NCBI GenBank assembly: GCA_001695595.3
Contig: MBPM02000002.1
Location: 2,145,608 to 2,209,607, forward strand
Direction of reading: 5' to 3'
Length of the DNA stretch: 64,000 bases
Source: Plasmopara viticola
Taxonomy: Eukaryota > Oomycota > Peronosporomycetes > Peronosporales > Peronosporaceae
Part shown: positions 46,192-58,677 of the stretch, one piece after another
Layout: the number at the start of each line of letters is the position of its first letter
How positions within the stretch are numbered: the stretch's first letter is position 1
Notes under the pieces: generated by a model
What the model was told of the DNA's origin: nothing
What the model saw: only the letters and a program-made list of their open reading frames with translations
Database searches by the model: none
Translations under genes and position numbers: made by a program

Positions 46192-49074
46192 ATGGTGAAT
46201 AAAATCAAGCGTTTCTTCAAATCCCTTGGTGGCAAGCACGCCACGTCTTTGACTTCGTCCCTGCCCCTTCCAACTCCAGAAACTCTCGAGCCATTCGTGA
46301 CCGGACCCTATGGTTCCTCCTCGTCCATTGCCTTTCATGCGTCCACTTCGCGCAATTTAAGCACGGCCGAACTCGAAGCACGGCTCGAAACGTCGGGGTC
46401 AGTGTCCGGCACAACGACGTGGACTCCACCGCTTGTGCCAAGTAAAAAGGCGTTGAAAGATGGTACCATCGAGTGGGGACCACTGCTGGCAAAGATCCCC
46501 CAAGTGGGCACCGAGTGTACCAACTGGACCAGTCCCGGTACACAAAGTACCCGTCTTTCGGTCCATCCACCTTTCATGGCGTTTCTGGCCTTGCTCCAAC
46601 AAATGGCTGGTCGAGAGAATCAACACGCCATCTTGCACTATTACGAGACCCAACAGGGTAAGCGATGCCTATTGAGATTGTTTTCTACAAGCAAAAGAGT
46701 AATGAACAATGTATTGGCTTTGAATGAATGATTGAATGAATGTGTAGCCTCGCATCGGACGCAACGCCGTCAATTACTCCGCCAGTGTCGTCGTACACTC
46801 TTAGTGCTCTGGAAATTGCTCTTGACGCACTTGGATTCGGCCACCGTGGCGTTGCCGACTGAAAGTCGCAACGTCTTCTTTCAACTCATTGGGTTCATCA
46901 TGGAACGTGTGGAATTTCACTTACCACTTTATCCGTTGGACGTCCCAAGTACCAAGATCAAGACGCCCAAGGCCTCGAGCAATCCAAACATTGGATCGCT
47001 TGCCTATTCGCCTACCGTGTCGTCAAAGGATCGAAGAGAAGGCCACGCCAAAGGATTGCAAGCAGCCGCCACGAATGAAGCGCACACTTCCAAGTCGCTC
47101 GATTTGCACGACGATGCGACCGATCAGGACCGCGATAGTTACCTCTACCGACGTTTACTCATAGCTACATTCAAGTACGCCACGACAAATCTCGACGCTG
47201 TCCGACGCAAGCAACGGTCGTACATTTCACTCGTCGAAACGCGATTCTACGCCCGTATCTTTGCCGTCTGTTTCTTTCGTGTACCCGTACTTCAGTGTGC
47301 CATGTTGGAACAAATCTTGCATGCGTACCATGAAAAACAGTGGCTTCCAGTGCATCACCCTGCTTCGCGAGTATTCGAGGATTCCACTAGCGATGTCCAA
47401 GCGTCAACATCCCACTTGTGGCACGGCCATACGTTTGCAACGTGTCTATCGCGATGGACGGATTATAACGGAGCAAGCCTCGACAACGAGCCAATGGATC
47501 AAAGTACCACGAAAACGGCACGTGTATATCGTCAATACACAACTCACGTATCGACTCGATGTAGTGAAGAAACCGAGTTCGTACGCCAGAATCCAACGCT
47601 GTTCCAGTGGACGCGCTTTTCTCCGTATCTAAGAGAAGACCCGGATTCAGAGCTTCTCCACCCCAAAGACCTTGCTCGAACGTCGTGGCTCTCTAAATTA
47701 AGCCACGATGGCGAGTTTTTTTCCAAATTCATGGGCTTTGTGTGTCTCCACGCTGCCAACACAGCCACTACAAGCAACGTCGTCTGGACAAGTTTGCCCG
47801 GCTACACTTTATTGATCCGCGTCTCGCTCTTGCTGCTCAAAGAAGCGTGCTGGGCCAAGTGGCTCTATGTCCGTGATACGTGCGGTCCCCTCCCCTCGTC
47901 GTCCATGGAAATGGAACCCAAACATCCAGACGAACCCCGAGTACCATTCGAACTCGAGTCCATTCGTGCCATTCGAACGGTACTTGACAACGTGGTCCAA
48001 CTCTTACGCAACCATGAGCTCTTAGCAACGTGTATCGTGGCCATGTACGAATGTACCAACGTCCTGCATGCACGAAGTGTCGAAGTTTGTTTAACGCGCT
48101 TCGAAGAGTGGTTCAGTGCCACGGCCATCTTGACAGAACTCGGCAGTGTGGACAAACGACGAATGGGGAGTGGGATGCTCGTGTACCGCTTACCCCGTAC
48201 CTTTCAAGGCCAAGTTTTTGCAACCGGGATCCGCGTCATGCTCTCGAGTGAGAATTGTGAAATCCTCAATAGTACGTTGCTCTTCTTGTACCATCGCATG
48301 GACTATTTCGACGGCGACTTGCGGCAGAGTATTCTCAAAACAGTCGTCCAGCGGCACATGACCTTCTTCTTGCACTGGAACGTCGACGTGCGGACCAAGT
48401 ACCATCATTTACTCGTCTACCGCCTCGTCCGCGCCAACCGATTTGTATTAGATTCACCCATTGACCACCTTTTGCTCGGTAACGACGCCCTCGCATCCCA
48501 CGAAACGCGTCACGACCTAAAGAACCCCGTCAAACACGATCCACACCATCCAAGCAACCCCCGCTTGACACCCACCGACCTCCAGCTCTTGGGTACCGAA
48601 CAAGCGCTCTGGCGTGCGTTTGACGCGTGTTTGGCCGTCATCATCCATACCGAGCGGCACTCGGCGCGCGAAAACAACCACAAGTTTCACCAAGAACAAG
48701 TCGCGGTGCGGAATCGTGCACAAGCCTTTCAAACGTTAAAATTTCCGTCACCCCAAGACGATGGTGCCAATGCCGTGCCAATGCCAAGTATCAATGAAAG
48801 CCTCCCGGGTGGTAACGCAACGCATGAAATCGAAGCGCTGGACCAGGAATTGCACCGGGAAGTGCCCAATTATCTCCGCTATTTACCAAGCGATGAAGTG
48901 GCCATGCTCGATGAATTGCGTCGACTCGCGGCGTCCGTAAAGTATGCCGTGTCGTCGCAAGTGTACGCCATTCACTCGCTGCGCAGCTACACCGACTTGT
49001 TGAAACACTATTACCACACCTTGGATACAACGGGCAGCGTCGAGCCTCCTCCCTTGGGCTTTTTCGAACTCTAA
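46192..49074 (+). CDS. Large protein of unknown function, two exons (possibly DUF1765-like)
   Basis: Exons 46192-46657 and 46748-49074 join to 930 residues across a 90-nt intron (GTAAGC to TGTGTAG, phase 1). The N-terminus is basic (MVNKIKRFFKSLGGKH) and then Ser/Thr-rich. The middle is helical. Around residues 655-745 the text RTFQGQVFATGIRVMLSSEN, LLFLYHRMDYF, FFLHWNVDVRTKYHHLLVYR resembles a conserved region I associate with fungal DUF1765 proteins, from memory and unverified. No membrane segments or enzyme motifs are seen. The 3' end faces the next gene with only 45 bp between stop codons. Confidence 0.8.
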
Positions 49075-49119
49075 CGCCACGCTTTCTCAAACCGATCCCA
49101 TCGAGTCCTAACGTCGCAG

Positions 49120-51613
49120 TCACTCGAAAGCGTGCAATCGTTTGGAATAATCGACTGTGGCCGTGGCGTGTCGACTGGATTCACGCAGCCCTTCAATCTC
49201 CAACGACTGGGCGTACGGGAGACGGCCCGATGGGAGCAGAGTTTGCAAGGCCGTCGATTTCAACGACCCTAGTTCATTTTCAAGCGTCACGTGGTCCACT
49301 GCCGTGTTCCGGAGATGCCCGTGGTCTTGTGGCATCGCCGAGCGGGCGTTGGCTTTTCGTTTCCACTTGATCGCCTTGGCTTCGCTCTGTTTTAACTGTA
49401 ATTGCACCTTCCTGACTTCGTTCTCTGCCGTCTCGGCTTGAGCTTGTAAGGTCTGAATCAAACGGTCACGAGCCTCCAGTTGCTGCTGGTGAGCCGTCGA
49501 CACGGTCCATTCCGACTCTTTCCTGCGCCTCTTTTCGTCGTGCAGCGCTCGATTCACTTCCGTCTGCATCGCTTCGAGTCGTTCCCGTCCTTTTGCCTCG
49601 TCGTCGCGTACTTTGGCCGCGTGCTTGTCTTTCATTGCATGCACTTCCATCACAAGCCGTGCGTTCTCCATTGCCTCCGTCGTTGCCCGTGCTTTCCACG
49701 CCTTGACTTGAGTCAATACCGCTCGCAAGCGTGCTTGCTCCTCGTGCAAACGTGCTTGTAAGTGCAAGTTCTCACTCTTCAAATCATAGTACGAAGTGCA
49801 CATGTTGACACTCGTCGCGCGCGTCGCCAGGCCCTTGTGCGAGGCCACGAGACCACTCGACGTCGCAAGCTCTTGCTTCATGCGCCAGTGCGTCCATTTG
49901 CCCCAGAGGCTACACGCCGGCACAAAGTGCTCGGCATCGTTCTTGGCGCAAAAGAAACACTTGCCAGGGGTAAAGGACGGCAAGACCGAGACCATCTTGG
50001 CCTTCTTACACGCGTCCAACGGACTCGCGTTGACTGCATCCGTCCGAGTCACGGGCATCGCCTTCTCCACTTCCTCGTCGACACTTTCTTTCCCGGTATC
50101 CATTGGCACAGGTCCATCCGTCCAATCCCCGTGTGCCTTCTCTTGCATTGGCATTAAGGCTCGCTCAAGCGTGCCATGCTCTCCTGTCCCCGTGGCTTCG
50201 ATCGCAGTGGCCGTCTGTCGTCTTGCCGACAGAATCTCGGGATCAAAGCCGGCAGTGGACTCCGAGACAATGCGTACTAAGAGCGGGTACTCTTGCGCCA
50301 TGCCTGCTTGCAATTGGGGGTACAAAAAGCACGAGCGCGTCAAGAAGCCCACGAGTTCGCGCCACGCACAGACAAACCACCCAAAGACGCCCATGGCCAG
50401 CACGACCGAGGCCAAGAGGAGCCCGTACCCGACGCTGTGCGCCGACACGATGATCCACGACGCGGGCATGGCAAGCGTCAAGACGTACAAGACACAGGCG
50501 CCACCGAGCGGCACGACCACGAGCCACCGCAAGTGGCGGGTCACGACGACCAAAAAGACCGTGACGCCGGCACAGTGGCTAAACCACGCCCAGCCCGTGG
50601 CTTCGTCCACAAACTTGAGCGCCGTGGGCAGCGACGTCCATCCGCCGAGCGTAAACGCGCCCCAGAGGATTATGGCCAGGCCAAACGACGTCGTTTGATG
50701 CGTCGTGGCCGCCACGAGGCCGCGCAACGACAAGGTCTGCAACAAGAGCCACCCGTCGTCCTCGCCGCCGTGCAACAGCGCGTCGCCCAGCGTGGACGTG
50801 CACGCGACGGCCAACGTGATGCTTTCGCGCCGCAATCGACGGCGGAGCGCAAAGCGTTCGCGGGCATTGTACTCCGAGTAGTACGCAATGGTGTTAAAGA
50901 CCCAGACCATGGGCACGAGAAAGGCAATCGCGAGGAGCACTTCGACGCGGCGGCGCGGGGGGCGGACGACGAGCGCCAGTATTGTGTAGACGATGGCCGT
51001 GGCCCAACTGCCATAGCACGACGCCATGTACCCCAAGGGCGTGATCTTGGGGATCGTGTAGAACGAGAGCCCAAACGTGACAAAGAGCGCGTCCTAGGAC
51101 AAGCGAGGGGTACGGATGAGAAGGCGGCGGGGACGTTTAAGTTTAAAAGAGTGACGATCAGTGTACCCATTGACAGAGACGAGGGCGCTGGAGAACGTAG
51201 AGGACGAGGGTTGGGAAGCCGCTGATCACAGAGACCACGAGCATCGTCTCTTCTTTTGCACGCACGAGATCCCACCGGACGAGGAGCCACATGGCAAGTT
51301 GCAGCATCTATCTTACGCAAGAACGAGGGTCAAGACGAGCGAGGTGAAACGAGAGGAGGCACGAGCTTACGGCAATTAAGACGCGCGTGGGGACAGTCAC
51401 TAACAAGTTGTCGAGTGGAAAATCCAAGCCATCCGCGAGCGCGAATAACAGTTGCGACCCCGCGGCCGGAAGGAGCGACCGCAGCCAGAGCGCTTTCTTG
51501 CGCGGATGGAGTCCCGCTTGGTACACCTTTTCAAGGGCCGCGTCTTCGAACCGGAGAGTGAATTGGTTCAAGCGCACCGTCGAGTGGAGCCGCTCGCCCT
51601 TATCGCGAGTCAT
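49120..51613 (-). CDS. Multipass membrane protein with C-terminal coiled coil, three exons
   Basis: Exons 51371-51613, 51167-51307 and 49120-51093 join, all in phase 0, to 785 residues; introns are 63 nt (GTAAGC to GATAG) and 73 nt (GTACAC to CCTAG). The frame upstream of 51036 clearly continues (FVTFGLSFYTIPKITP), so the TTG there is not a start. Roughly eight hydrophobic segments occupy residues 80-370 (for example SWATAIVYTILALVV, VLLAIAFLVPMVWVF, LLLASVVLAMGVFGWFV). A cytoplasmic part has a Cys/His cluster (CFFCAKNDAEHFVPAC) and a coiled coil of about 150 residues (SENLHLQARLHEEQARLRAV...). No receptor or enzyme family is recognised. A sensor or membrane scaffold is possible. Confidence 0.78.
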
Positions 51614-54600
51614 GCTGGAGATTTCTGCGGCTTTGATTATGGATCTTTCCCCTTTAGAGAATGGGTGCTCGATACTGAAAGAGAGAGATGGCGCCAGTCG
51701 TTATCGCTCACTATTCGCCGTGTCCTACTCTTCCCCTATTCAAGAATACTCGCCGCGGGGTCCGATTGGCTGCATGGAAAGCGCCCTTAAAAATGGACTC
51801 TAATACGACAGCCCGAACTCTAATTGCAAATAGAATCACTGTACCCCTGCTGCACGACATCTCAGCTTTAACACCGAAGTTTCATGCCAGGCTTTTTTAA
51901 AACCACGACAAGTTTCTAAGATGGGACCTACTAGCATCTCCAAGCATTCATAGCAATCAACACGATCAACTTCTAAGGCGCTCATCACTCCTTTTTGGAG
52001 CGACGTCCACGGCTTCTCCCCTAAAAAACGGAGCTTTTGTCACCTTTTGACCGCAGGCTTTTATTGTGTACTACTATTGTGCAAACTTTGATGCCAGCTG
52101 TGGGTGACGTTAAAGAGGGAGGGTGAGTGGTGAACTGCGAGAAGTGAGTGACGACTAGCGGTGCCCGCATAATAGAAAGTATGGACCATAAAGATTGGAT
52201 CAAAAATGAAAAGCTGAGCTGCAATTGATTGCACACGTGGATTATGTTAAGACTGAAGACGTTAAAAATCCGTTTAGCGAAAGATCATAATTCTCCTGCA
52301 CAAGTCTCTGTGTAAAATGCTGTTTGACCTCGTCACACCTGGTAGCACTTTATAGGCGGTTCTTCGCCCACGCGTGGTTGATTGTCTTATTTGATCCCTC
52401 GCAAAGGATTCAAGAAATTTGCCTTTTCGCGTCTTCCGATGCGCTTGAAAGGCTTGGTGACCTCTACGAGCCTGAGGATACGGTTGCATTCGTTGCACCG
52501 GCGGCCAAACAGCTGAAATGCGTCATGACATTTGATTCTACGGCCAAAGTCTATGCCCTAAGGACCAGAAAGCACAGGCATTAGGGGTCTCGGCGGTAGC
52601 ACCCGCTGTGTGGTCGAAGCCGGGGGAGCTTAACGATTTTGTTACTGAAACTAAAACTGTTCTAAGGAGGTAAAGATAGCCATCAAAGCGGCCTCGGTCA
52701 CGATAATCACATTCGTCCTCTTGTGCTTGGGAAGCCAGACCAAAACATGAGCACTCACCCATGAAGCCACTTCGGCTGAGTGTATCGTGTCGAAGGAATA
52801 CAAGAAAGAACAGTAGACATTAACGTTCCTTTCAGTCTTTAAAAGCGCTCACGCTTTAGCAAGGAAGGTTTAATTTCGTTTAATTTGGCGTCCTTCATCA
52901 TTGGTCGCCACTCTCCGAGCAAATTGAGGTGACTGGGTCATGAACGGCTTTAGCTTGTTCCGCGTTGAATACTTAATCGCCTTTGCGATCTGCAATCCGA
53001 AGCAACCGGCAATTCGTCAGGAAGGCGTGAATTTTGGCCGCACGTTAAGGCATAGTTGAAGTGACATAATACTTTCTTTCAAAGCAACACCTGTCGAAGA
53101 CGCTAAGTACTTCATCCGATGTGGCTAGCTAGTTTAATTGTAATACCCTGAAGGTCTCCCGATTCCAAAAAAGGTTCATGAATCATACTTGGTGGTGATA
53201 GTGCTGAGATTCCCCAGAGCCTGCGGATAGATTACCCTTGTCTTCCTACTTCTTCTTGCGGTAAAAGATAAGTGTAGCTCTCTGGATATCCTATCCTGCA
53301 TCGGTCATCAACACCCTCTTCGTCTTCCACATCGAACTTACTACATAGGAATTAGTAAAACAATCACAGGAGGATGGCATGTGTCGGTACCGGGCTGTGG
53401 GCGAGTCACAAAGCTCATTAATTCCCACGTTTGTGCCTCTAAACATTGAGCCCAGCACTGGCTTGTGCAGCAAATCGGTGTCTTCAATTTTCTCCTCTCT
53501 TTTTGTAACCGGTGTTAGTGGTGTCTAAAGGAGAAGATCAAAGATGCTAAATCTTAGATTGTTTAGTTCTGACTTCAACTAAAGCTACCGGACCCACAAA
53601 GGAGTGATTTGAGCATACAAAGTGACCACTTTAAATCACTGTGTGTACATGGTGTCAATTGCCTACCAGCCGCACTTTTTTGAAATTATGCAAAGCGCTG
53701 CTCGGCCCAACATTACGTCAATTTCGAAAACAATTGCGCCTCTTTACAATACTAGCTAATGCCAATGCGAATTTAAGGGTTATACAAGCTGCAATAGAAG
53801 GTTCGATGCGGGCTTGCAACCAATGATTGTTCAGGAGCAAATTCTGCTCACTATGTTAACATTGCAACGAACAACACAGCAAAAATAGCTATTTTTAAGT
53901 GGTAATTGAATATAGCTAATACAGCTTCTGTATTGCAATAAAATAGTTTAACTAAAACAGGCCCTAATTTGTCAAACGCATTCGAGAGAGGCAGATATTT
54001 TCCGATACTTATTGTCCTGGCATTACTCTTGGAGAGACAATAGCGTCAAGCGCTGTTTCAAACAATAAAGCACTCGACTATCTCGGATACGTGATTCATT
54101 AATTACTAAAGTTTCTCATTCTTCAGCATCGGTCATTTCACATTCTATCATTTGTAACACAAATCTTTGTGTTCTGATATATAGTATTAATCACACTGCA
54201 ACGACGGTAATACCAATCACCTACATTACAGAAATGTAGCAAACTCGGAAGCATCAAAACATCATCGAACATTGACAGTAGGTCCAATATTTTTATTTTA
54301 TAGCCCTTGACACCAAACCCCGAATTCTAGACGAGTGATCAGGTTGGAACAGAAACAGAAGAGCTAATAGACCTGTGCCGATAGAAAACATTTGAATAAT
54401 ATTGCACGTCGATTCAAGTGCTCAAATTCCAGCATCAAAAGCGTAATTTAAATTTAGCGATCGGACCATTTACGCCTTAGGTGCAAACCTCCTAAAGATA
54501 TAACCTTACACATTGGATGGGTTTGTTCTAATAAAGGTATACACCCAATAGAAAGTTACATATAGACTGGTAGATCAGAGTATCTTAAAACATCCAGAAC

Positions 54601-57600
54601 CGCACCCCTATTTCGAAAGTAGTTCACTGCTTTGTCAACAGAACTAAGCTCTTTATAATTAGTGTTCGACACGATTGAGATTTCGATCTGCCGTATAGTA
54701 GCTCTTACAAAATTGCACTACAACTTGATTGCTCGAAAATTTTTAGCACGTATATGTGGTGCCCCTTTGTATGCTTAAGCAATGCTATAATTTACCAATG
54801 CTCTTTGGGTCCTGTTCTGCCGCTTCGGTGTCATTTAATTTCATGCTCGAAATCGGCTAGTCACAAATACATTAATGGTTTTTGTTGGATGACTGCAATC
54901 AATCAGAAGCTGCTATCACAGCATTTGGCGAAAACGCAGACAATGATTAGATTCAACAGCTTTATATACTAAATGAGAACTCGGTAATAAAAAACAGTCA
55001 GTATGCTTTATCAAGATTGCATCAAGCCAGCCTTTCATTTTCTCTTTGTACGAATTTACAATGCATTGTTTGAAAGTCTTTGCTTTCTTACTGCTAAGCC
55101 GCGTCTTTATATTTTGTTAATGCTTTCGTATATACTTAATGCAAGATAAGTTTCGTAGCGTCGCATGCGTAATATCTACTTTCCTTTCCGTATATTTGTC
55201 GTCTCTCTGCTCACCCCCCAGGTGTTAGAAATAAATTTCATGTAACGCTCTCATCACGGTCAGAAATTCTTCAAGCAGCAATTTTGTCCGTGGACCTTAC
55301 TTTTTCACTTCAGTGGTTTGACTGATTTTTTCATGACTTTACCAACAAATTAATTGGCCCTCAATGACATCTCTATTTTAAAGATTTCTTGGAGGCTACA
55401 CCTTTGTAAAGATATTGATCATCAACGACCTTTCTCAGAGTCTTTTTTCCTTTGGGGTGTGCTCGAGTATTGCCGGTCTTGTGTGCAGCATTACTGTTTT
55501 CGATGTAAGCTGCAGAGTACTATTTTTATAAGCGTCTGTGCCAACTAATTGTGGGACGTAGATAAACCTTTTTCCTGGATTTGGGAGCTTTCTTTGTTTC
55601 CCCTGTGATAACTACGAGAGAACCTTAGAGACCTATCAGTAATTTATCGCTATTTGGATGTAATTAAACAATCCATTTTTAGCCACTACATGCCAACATA
55701 TATTCGGTCCTCGCAACGTCAAACAATTTGCATCGAATTAAAGTTGTCAGCTTTCTACTATTAACAAATTTATATTTATCATTACAACGCAATGGCGGTC
55801 ATATGCTCTCCTCTTTGTCTAATTATCGGCCAGAAAGCCACATGTGATTGATTTTGATTAAAACATGTATATTGACGGTAATCGAAAACATTGTAAGTAG
55901 CAATCACATTATGCTTTCAGTTCTGGTACAACGAACATTTTAAACTAGCCCAAAGCTGGACCTCGAGATAACGTACACATAGCCCTACGAACGGATCCAA
56001 CGTCTAACGATTCGCATTAAATCAGTGCCTTCAGCTTTGAACCGTGAACAAATTGTTTCTTACCATCGCACAAAGTAGCAGCCGTGTGCTATTTGCTTTG
56101 TTTGAATGTCAAAGAAAAAGCAACTCGCGCTTGAGTTCGATTTGGTCATGTGTGTTGGCGACGATTGAAGATTCTGCTTGATAACAATTACATTGTAATT
56201 CTAGTGTCGGTACAACTAATCAGCCCTGAGCATAACTTTAGGTTTTCCTTAATGTAGCTGTACGAATGTTCGCAGCAACTTTGGTAACAAGTCGTGGGAC
56301 ATACTTGCAGTTTGATGTACCAGACACAATAATGCTCCTCCTAGTTTTGTCTTTACTTAGAAAACGATGAGGAATCTCATCAGCAACAACTTGATACAGC
56401 AATTTCCATAATCACTAAGACAATAAACGGTCGATCTAACACAATCATAGTAAAACTCACCAAAATGTGCCAAGTTGGGACATTTTTAGTGGTCATTTGC
56501 AAAGTTTTTAATAGATTGTTGTAGCAGGAGCTGCCAAGAATGGACTACAAAATAAATTATCGAATACGACACAGTTGCACCTGCCATTAAATTATCTGCG
56601 CGACCAAATGCTTTGGGCTGAATAAATCATAATCATCCAAATAGAGAAAGCACATAAAGCGACTGTGTATTTATCTGTAATTTGATTGAATCAGCGCTTA
56701 CTTTCGTTGTGCCGGCACAAGATCGGTGCTTGGGTTGGGCAAGTGAGAGAATGCATGGGCGATTGCAATGGGGTAAGGGCAGTTATGAGTCGGCTGTAAT
56801 TGGTAAATGGAGGGTACAGTTGCTTTTAGACCACTGTTTAGATTCCAAAGTAATACGCAGATCCTGTCATTTCTCATACAATGGCTCAATGTTATAAGCA
56901 ACAATAAAAAGGCTGAACAACGTTAATAGTATCTTCTGTATCAAAAGTAGAAGAGGAGAATGAGACCGCGTGTATGCTTCTACTTTGGGTATTTTTAAAA
57001 TTGTAATGATTAATCCACACTTCAATGCAGGCCAGAAACGCGCAGCGTAAAATAGCAAGCTAGCCACAACAGCCACATAGACGTAAGGTCTTTGTAAGAT
57101 GTGAAGATTTGCGCTGCCACCCCTTACATCGAAACTTTCGAGCTCGTTGTTAAAGAGCAATAAAGAGCAATCGTTCGGCGGCTCTTCTTAATAGCTGTTA
57201 GCTAACATATACGCACTAGCACTATTAGAAGCTGTCATGAAAGATCGAGTTGTTAATTTATCGAGCGATTGTGCTAATTCTGCTAGACCCTTGGCTAACC
57301 AAAGAATGCATAATAGCTCATTAATCTAGTTCTTTTGAGCCTAAAATGTATCAGGACTTGAAAATATTACCGAAGCGGCAAATTCTATTTTAATGAAAAG
57401 GTAGTGATATACTCATCCAACACAAAACTATTGGTTCGTCTGTACAGTGCCTTCATCAGTAATAACCGAAGTACTATCAATGACGATTCGGCATTAGTAC
57501 AAAAGGATCAATAAAACACGTAATGTCGAAGACACCTAAGCATTAAAAATATGAAAGTGTACTGGAAGCTCGATGACAGCCTCTTCTAAGTTAAGAAATG

Positions 57601-58325
57601 CGGTTTGGGAAGAGATCGTGGTAAGATTTAAATTGAATTTGTCATGTTGACCGGTATCTAAAATATATGATATATGTCGATTTTTTTATCGTGCAAGTGC
57701 GTCTTGGTTGAAGCTGTTGCGACAGAGTCTATAGCAAAAGTATTAGAAGTAGAAGACACACTTCATGCGACTATATTGATCGTTTATAGTGTACTGATAA
57801 AAAAGAAAACATCATGAGTGATAAGAGAAACGTTCGATTTTTTAAAGGAATAATGATCAACTCATGAAAATTGCCATTATGCACGGAATCCAAGTAGGTC
57901 AAGTTGTTTCAAGCAGCATTAAAAAAACAAAAATCTAGTACACCTTAGATCGACATACGCACTTGTAAGTAACTTTGAGCAAACGCAGTGTTCTCGTCGA
58001 TTATCTCGATTTGCCAAGGCCATGTGTTGTAGCCAAAATTTACAGTTTAATACAAAGTCCTGATGTTCGTTGCCATCTTTGGATCTCACAGACTTAATTT
58101 ACAGATAACAATTGAATATGAATATAGCGACTGGCTCTCTGTAAGCTTACTCAATTAGAGAGGAGCTGTCTAATTCCAGTTTATATACTTCAAAATACAT
58201 ATGTGCTAGGGGCAAATCACCTGTTTTATCGGAAACATCTGCTTGAAATGCAAGAGGCTTGTTTCGGTAAATATTAGCTACTGCGAGGTTAAGTTGTACT
58301 TAAGTATGCCTCATGGTAAATACAC
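51614..58325. other. Long gene-free AT-rich region
   Basis: The first ~200 bases hold the upstream region of the membrane-protein gene. Beyond that, no frame longer than about 100 codons has features; 52324-52584 (86 codons) is unassigned. No tRNA, rRNA or CRISPR-like structure is seen in 6.7 kb. Very old transposon debris is the likely content. Confidence 0.4.
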
Positions 58326-58338
58326 ACAGAGCCGGCAA

Positions 58339-58664
58339 TGTAATGTAATGTATTACGTTATCGCGTTGCCAAGTTATGCACGTGCTAGGCTCAGTCTGGC
58401 TAGTCCACGGCATAGAGTGGTGTCCGCATGCGTCGAGTCTCGTTCGGCGGGCAGTACAGCCAGCACCGAGGTCTTGAGGGTCTTCCATTAGTTTGTTTAT
58501 CTCTGACTTGGTAAGAGCCCAGGTGGCGCCCGGTGCTGGAGACCGTCGTGTCGAGGGTGAGACTCGTTAGAGACCTGCAGATGCCCGAGAGCACCTGCCC
58601 GAAGCGCGCGAGCATTTAGCCCCCACGCTTGGAAGAAGGGCGTCACCCCAACCTTTTCCAAGCT
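58339..58664 (-). mobile_element. SINE-like retroposon, copy 3
   Basis: 326 bp, reverse orientation, with the tail (TGTAATGTAATGTATTACG on the plus strand) on the left and the GGAAAAGGTTGGGG head on the right. It is flanked by a perfect 13-bp direct repeat, ACAGAGCCGGCAA, at 58326-58338 and 58665-58677. This copy defines both element ends most cleanly. Confidence 0.92.
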
Positions 58665-58677
58665 ACAGAGCCGGCAA

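Noticed and set aside
49796..50698. A 300-codon plus-strand frame
   Set aside because: Antisense shadow of the membrane/coiled-coil gene, whose own frame is supported by introns and domain logic.
50293..51225. A 310-codon plus-strand frame
   Set aside because: It lies antisense to the GC-rich multipass membrane protein gene, is composed of Arg/Gly/Asp-rich text, and has no domain.
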